Below, piece after piece: positions 7,355 through 8,274 of a DNA stretch of 8,274 bases. The notes under the pieces are model-generated. The model searched no databases. It was not told the DNA's origin and was given only the letters and a program-made list of their open reading frames with translations. The DNA is taken from contig WJKA01000564.1 of the NCBI GenBank assembly GCA_014729375.1, positions 1 through 8,274 of the forward strand. Reading direction: 5' to 3'. Source of the DNA: Chitinivibrionales bacterium. Its GTDB lineage: Bacteria > Fibrobacterota > Chitinivibrionia > Chitinivibrionales > WJKA01. The translations under genes and the position numbers were made by a program. Every line of letters begins with the position of its first letter. The first letter of the stretch is position 1.

Positions 7355-7375
7355 TTTTCTGGAATATTCAGGCCG

Positions 7376-7392
7376 GCGTCTCACAACGCTTT
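7376..7392 (+). terminator. Weak candidate terminator after the lyase pair
   Basis: GCGT (7376-7379) pairs with ACGC (7386-7389) across a 6-nt loop, and one outer G-U pair is possible. The stem runs into TTT, then a run of A. It lies 21 nt after the stop codon. The short stem and T-run make this only a weak call. Confidence 0.25.
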
Positions 7393-7468
7393 AAAAATGG
7401 CACCCTTTGCCTAAATGGAAATATTTTAAGCGATTAAAATTACTCTACACAAGCTTACAGCACGGTTT

Positions 7469-7520
7469 TTCGGGGGATTATCCCATAAAAATCAAATACT
7501 TAATGGGTTCGCCCCCTGAA
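7469..7520 (+). other. Nested stem-loop in the leader of the last gene
   Basis: TTCGGGGG (7469-7476) pairs with CCCCTGAA (7513-7520), including one G-U pair. Inside it CCCAT (7482-7486) pairs with ATGGG (7503-7507), which contains the in-frame ATG. A second copy of CCCCTGAAG lies at 7525-7533, so the outer strand has two alternative partners. No known riboswitch consensus is recognised. Confidence 0.35.
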
Positions 7521-7533
7521 GCAACCCCTGAAG
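7513..7533 (+). repeat. 9-bp direct repeat CCCCTGAAG
   Basis: CCCCTGAAG occurs at 7513-7521 and 7525-7533, separated by CAA. Both copies can pair with the G-rich strand at 7469-7476, so the repeat could allow two alternative leader structures. It could also be a simple local duplication. Confidence 0.6.
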
Positions 7534-7625
7534 AGAGTGCAACTTTAATTTCTGAACTTCGAGCACCAGACTCTTGCATCGATGCCGGATGGTCTTCTGG
7601 TATTAATATTGTTTCAATTAGTTTT

Positions 7626-7642
7626 ATAATTAATGTAATTAT
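7626..7642. promoter_or_regulatory. 17-bp 7-3-7 palindrome over a TATAAT box
   Basis: ATAATTA-ATG-TAATTAT is a perfect inverted repeat with a 3-bp spacer, the same architecture as the palindrome over the -10 of the 1191 gene. A perfect TATAAT (7625-7630) overlaps it, but no good -35 lies 16-18 bp upstream. In this AT-rich stretch the palindrome could be chance. Confidence 0.3.
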
Positions 7643-7721
7643 TTTTCTTTCTTACGCCACCGCAATCTCTTATATTATTGTATATATTGCTATTGTTGGT
7701 TGCCCGTATTTAACTCAGATG

Positions 7722-7749
7722 TCCATATACAGGGCAAAATATATCCATA
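7722..7749 (+). promoter_or_regulatory. Direct repeat TCCATA with 22-bp period, possible AraC-type site
   Basis: TCCATA occurs at 7722-7727 and 7744-7749, 22 bp apart, which is about two helical turns. AraC-family activators often bind tandem direct half-sites with about 21-bp spacing near the promoter. It lies 33-60 bp before the GTG start. The short motif and AT-rich surroundings keep confidence low. Confidence 0.25.
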
Positions 7750-7769
7750 CTGTTTTTATGCATCGTGAA

Positions 7770-7784
7770 AGGAGGAGTGCGGTG
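7770..7784 (+). promoter_or_regulatory. Strong Shine-Dalgarno that decides a GTG start
   Basis: AGGAGG (7770-7775) lies 6 nt before the GTG at 7782. Translation from that GTG gives a textbook signal peptide. The in-frame ATG at 7758 lies before this site and has no ribosome-binding sequence of its own. Confidence 0.85.
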
Positions 7785-8274
7785 AGAAGTTTACTACATT
7801 TGCCCCGCTTTTTCGTATTTGTCTTTGTAGCGGCAGGATTATCGTATGCCGTAACATATTATGTATCTCCAACTGGTGATGACGGAGCTGCGGGTACTAC
7901 TGAAGCAGCCCCGTTCAAGACACTGCACTATACGCGGGATCAGCTCAGAGGATCAGATGATGCTCAAAAAGAGGTGATTATGCTTGAAGGAGATTATTTT
8001 CTGGAGACAACGCTGACTTTCACCGAAGAGGACGGCGGTACCGAGCAGAATCCGGTGGTCTGGAAAGCAAAGGATGGTGCCGAAGTACGCATTTTCGGCG
8101 GAACCAGAATTACCGGCTGGACCGATATGGGAGGCAATATTTACAAGGCCAGTGTTGGCGATGCGAGTACAGAATTCTGGACACTTTCGGAAAACGGCAA
8201 GCGAAGCCTTCCTGCGCGGCACCCGAACCACATGGAAAACGACATCCACGGAGCAGTAAAGAGTACACTCGGGC
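7782..8274 (+). CDS. Secreted right-handed beta-helix protein, GH141-like N-terminus, 3'-truncated
   Basis: The gene runs off the window after 164 codons. Starting at GTG 7782, residues 1-23 form a clear Sec signal peptide: MRSLLHLPRF, a Phe/Val core, and cleavage near SYA/V. TYYVSPTGDDGAAGTTEAAP (25-44) is the usual opening of secreted beta-helix CAZymes, followed by FKTLHYTRDQLRG, VIMLEGDYFLETTLTF (65-80), and an EDGGTEQNPVVWKA segment with a GG-T-R-I-T-G-W strand (106-113). NGKRSLPARHPN (138-149) resembles the N-G-K-R, A-R-x-P-N block of GH141-like proteins, a family that includes alpha-L-fucosidase and xylanase activities. Catalytic residues lie beyond the window, so activity cannot be judged. 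It follows the lyase pair on the same strand but has its own leader, so it may be transcribed separately. Its protein is antisense to a spurious minus-strand frame. Confidence 0.8.
   Translation, partial: MRSLLHLPRFFVFVFVAAGLSYAVTYYVSPTGDDGAAGTTEAAPFKTLHYTRDQLRGSDDAQKEVIMLEGDYFLETTLTFTEEDGGTEQNPVVWKAKDGAEVRIFGGTRITGWTDMGGNIYKASVGDASTEFWTLSENGKRSLPARHPNHMENDIHGAVKSTLG

Larger units (their letters stand above)
7355..7781 (+). other. 427-bp AT-rich intergenic region with structured leader and repeats
   Basis: No convincing gene lies here. A weak hairpin, GCGT (7376-7379) / ACGC (7386-7389) followed by TTT, may end the lyase transcript. Positions 7469-7520 can form nested stems. Two palindromic or repeated motifs lie closer to the next gene. 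The frame of the next gene stays open back to a stop at 7392-7394, giving 129 codons before its likely GTG start, including an ATG at 7503. That stretch encodes a hydrophobic Ile/Val/Tyr-rich run, has no Shine-Dalgarno, and its codons end mostly in A or T, unlike the neighbouring genes, so I treat it as non-coding. Confidence 0.55.

Noticed and set aside
7953..8249. 98-residue minus-strand open frame at the right edge
   Set aside because: Antisense to the signal-peptide-bearing beta-helix gene, which has a strong Shine-Dalgarno.

Overview
The window is a mid-GC bacterial segment with four genes for secreted, right-handed parallel beta-helix proteins, one AraC-type regulator, and the 3' part of a beta-propeller (PD40/TolB-like) gene. 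N-terminal signal peptides, EF-hand-like calcium loops and C-terminal tails resembling type IX secretion sorting domains suggest a Gram-negative polysaccharide degrader, most likely from the FCB group (Fibrobacterota/Chitinivibrionales-like or Bacteroidota-related). That placement is inference; the window holds no taxonomic marker.

Layout. Positions 2-1009 (+) are the 3' part of a PD40 protein whose first visible residues complete what is probably a CxxCH heme motif. Positions 1010-1190 hold a GAAA-loop hairpin, a T-tract and a promoter whose -10 lies in a perfect 7-3-7 palindrome. Positions 1191-3068 (+) encode a 625-residue secreted beta-helix protein. It converges on and overlaps by 96 bp an AraC-family regulator (2973-3929, -). 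The regulator has a near-consensus promoter whose -10 is inside a 24-bp inverted repeat in the 117-bp divergent spacer. Positions 4047-5717 and 5732-7354 (+) are tandem paralogous family PL1 pectate-lyase-like proteins, 14 bp apart and with nearly the same Shine-Dalgarno. Positions 7355-7781 are a 427-bp AT-rich spacer with candidate RNA structure, repeats and a long in-frame open stretch. From 7782 the window runs off inside a further secreted beta-helix protein, probably GH141-like.

Inferred working model: the AraC protein senses a sugar or oligosaccharide through its cupin domain and controls the lyase pair, possibly also the flanking beta-helix genes. The secreted enzymes attack pectin-like or other uronate-containing glycans, with calcium-binding modules and sorting tails for export or surface display. 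The PD40 protein may be a separate transcription unit. No transporter or SusC/D pair is visible. I see no tRNA, rRNA, CRISPR array or insertion sequence. The most unusual points are the lyase paralogs' changed calcium-site motif, the convergent overlap, and the structured leader before the last gene.
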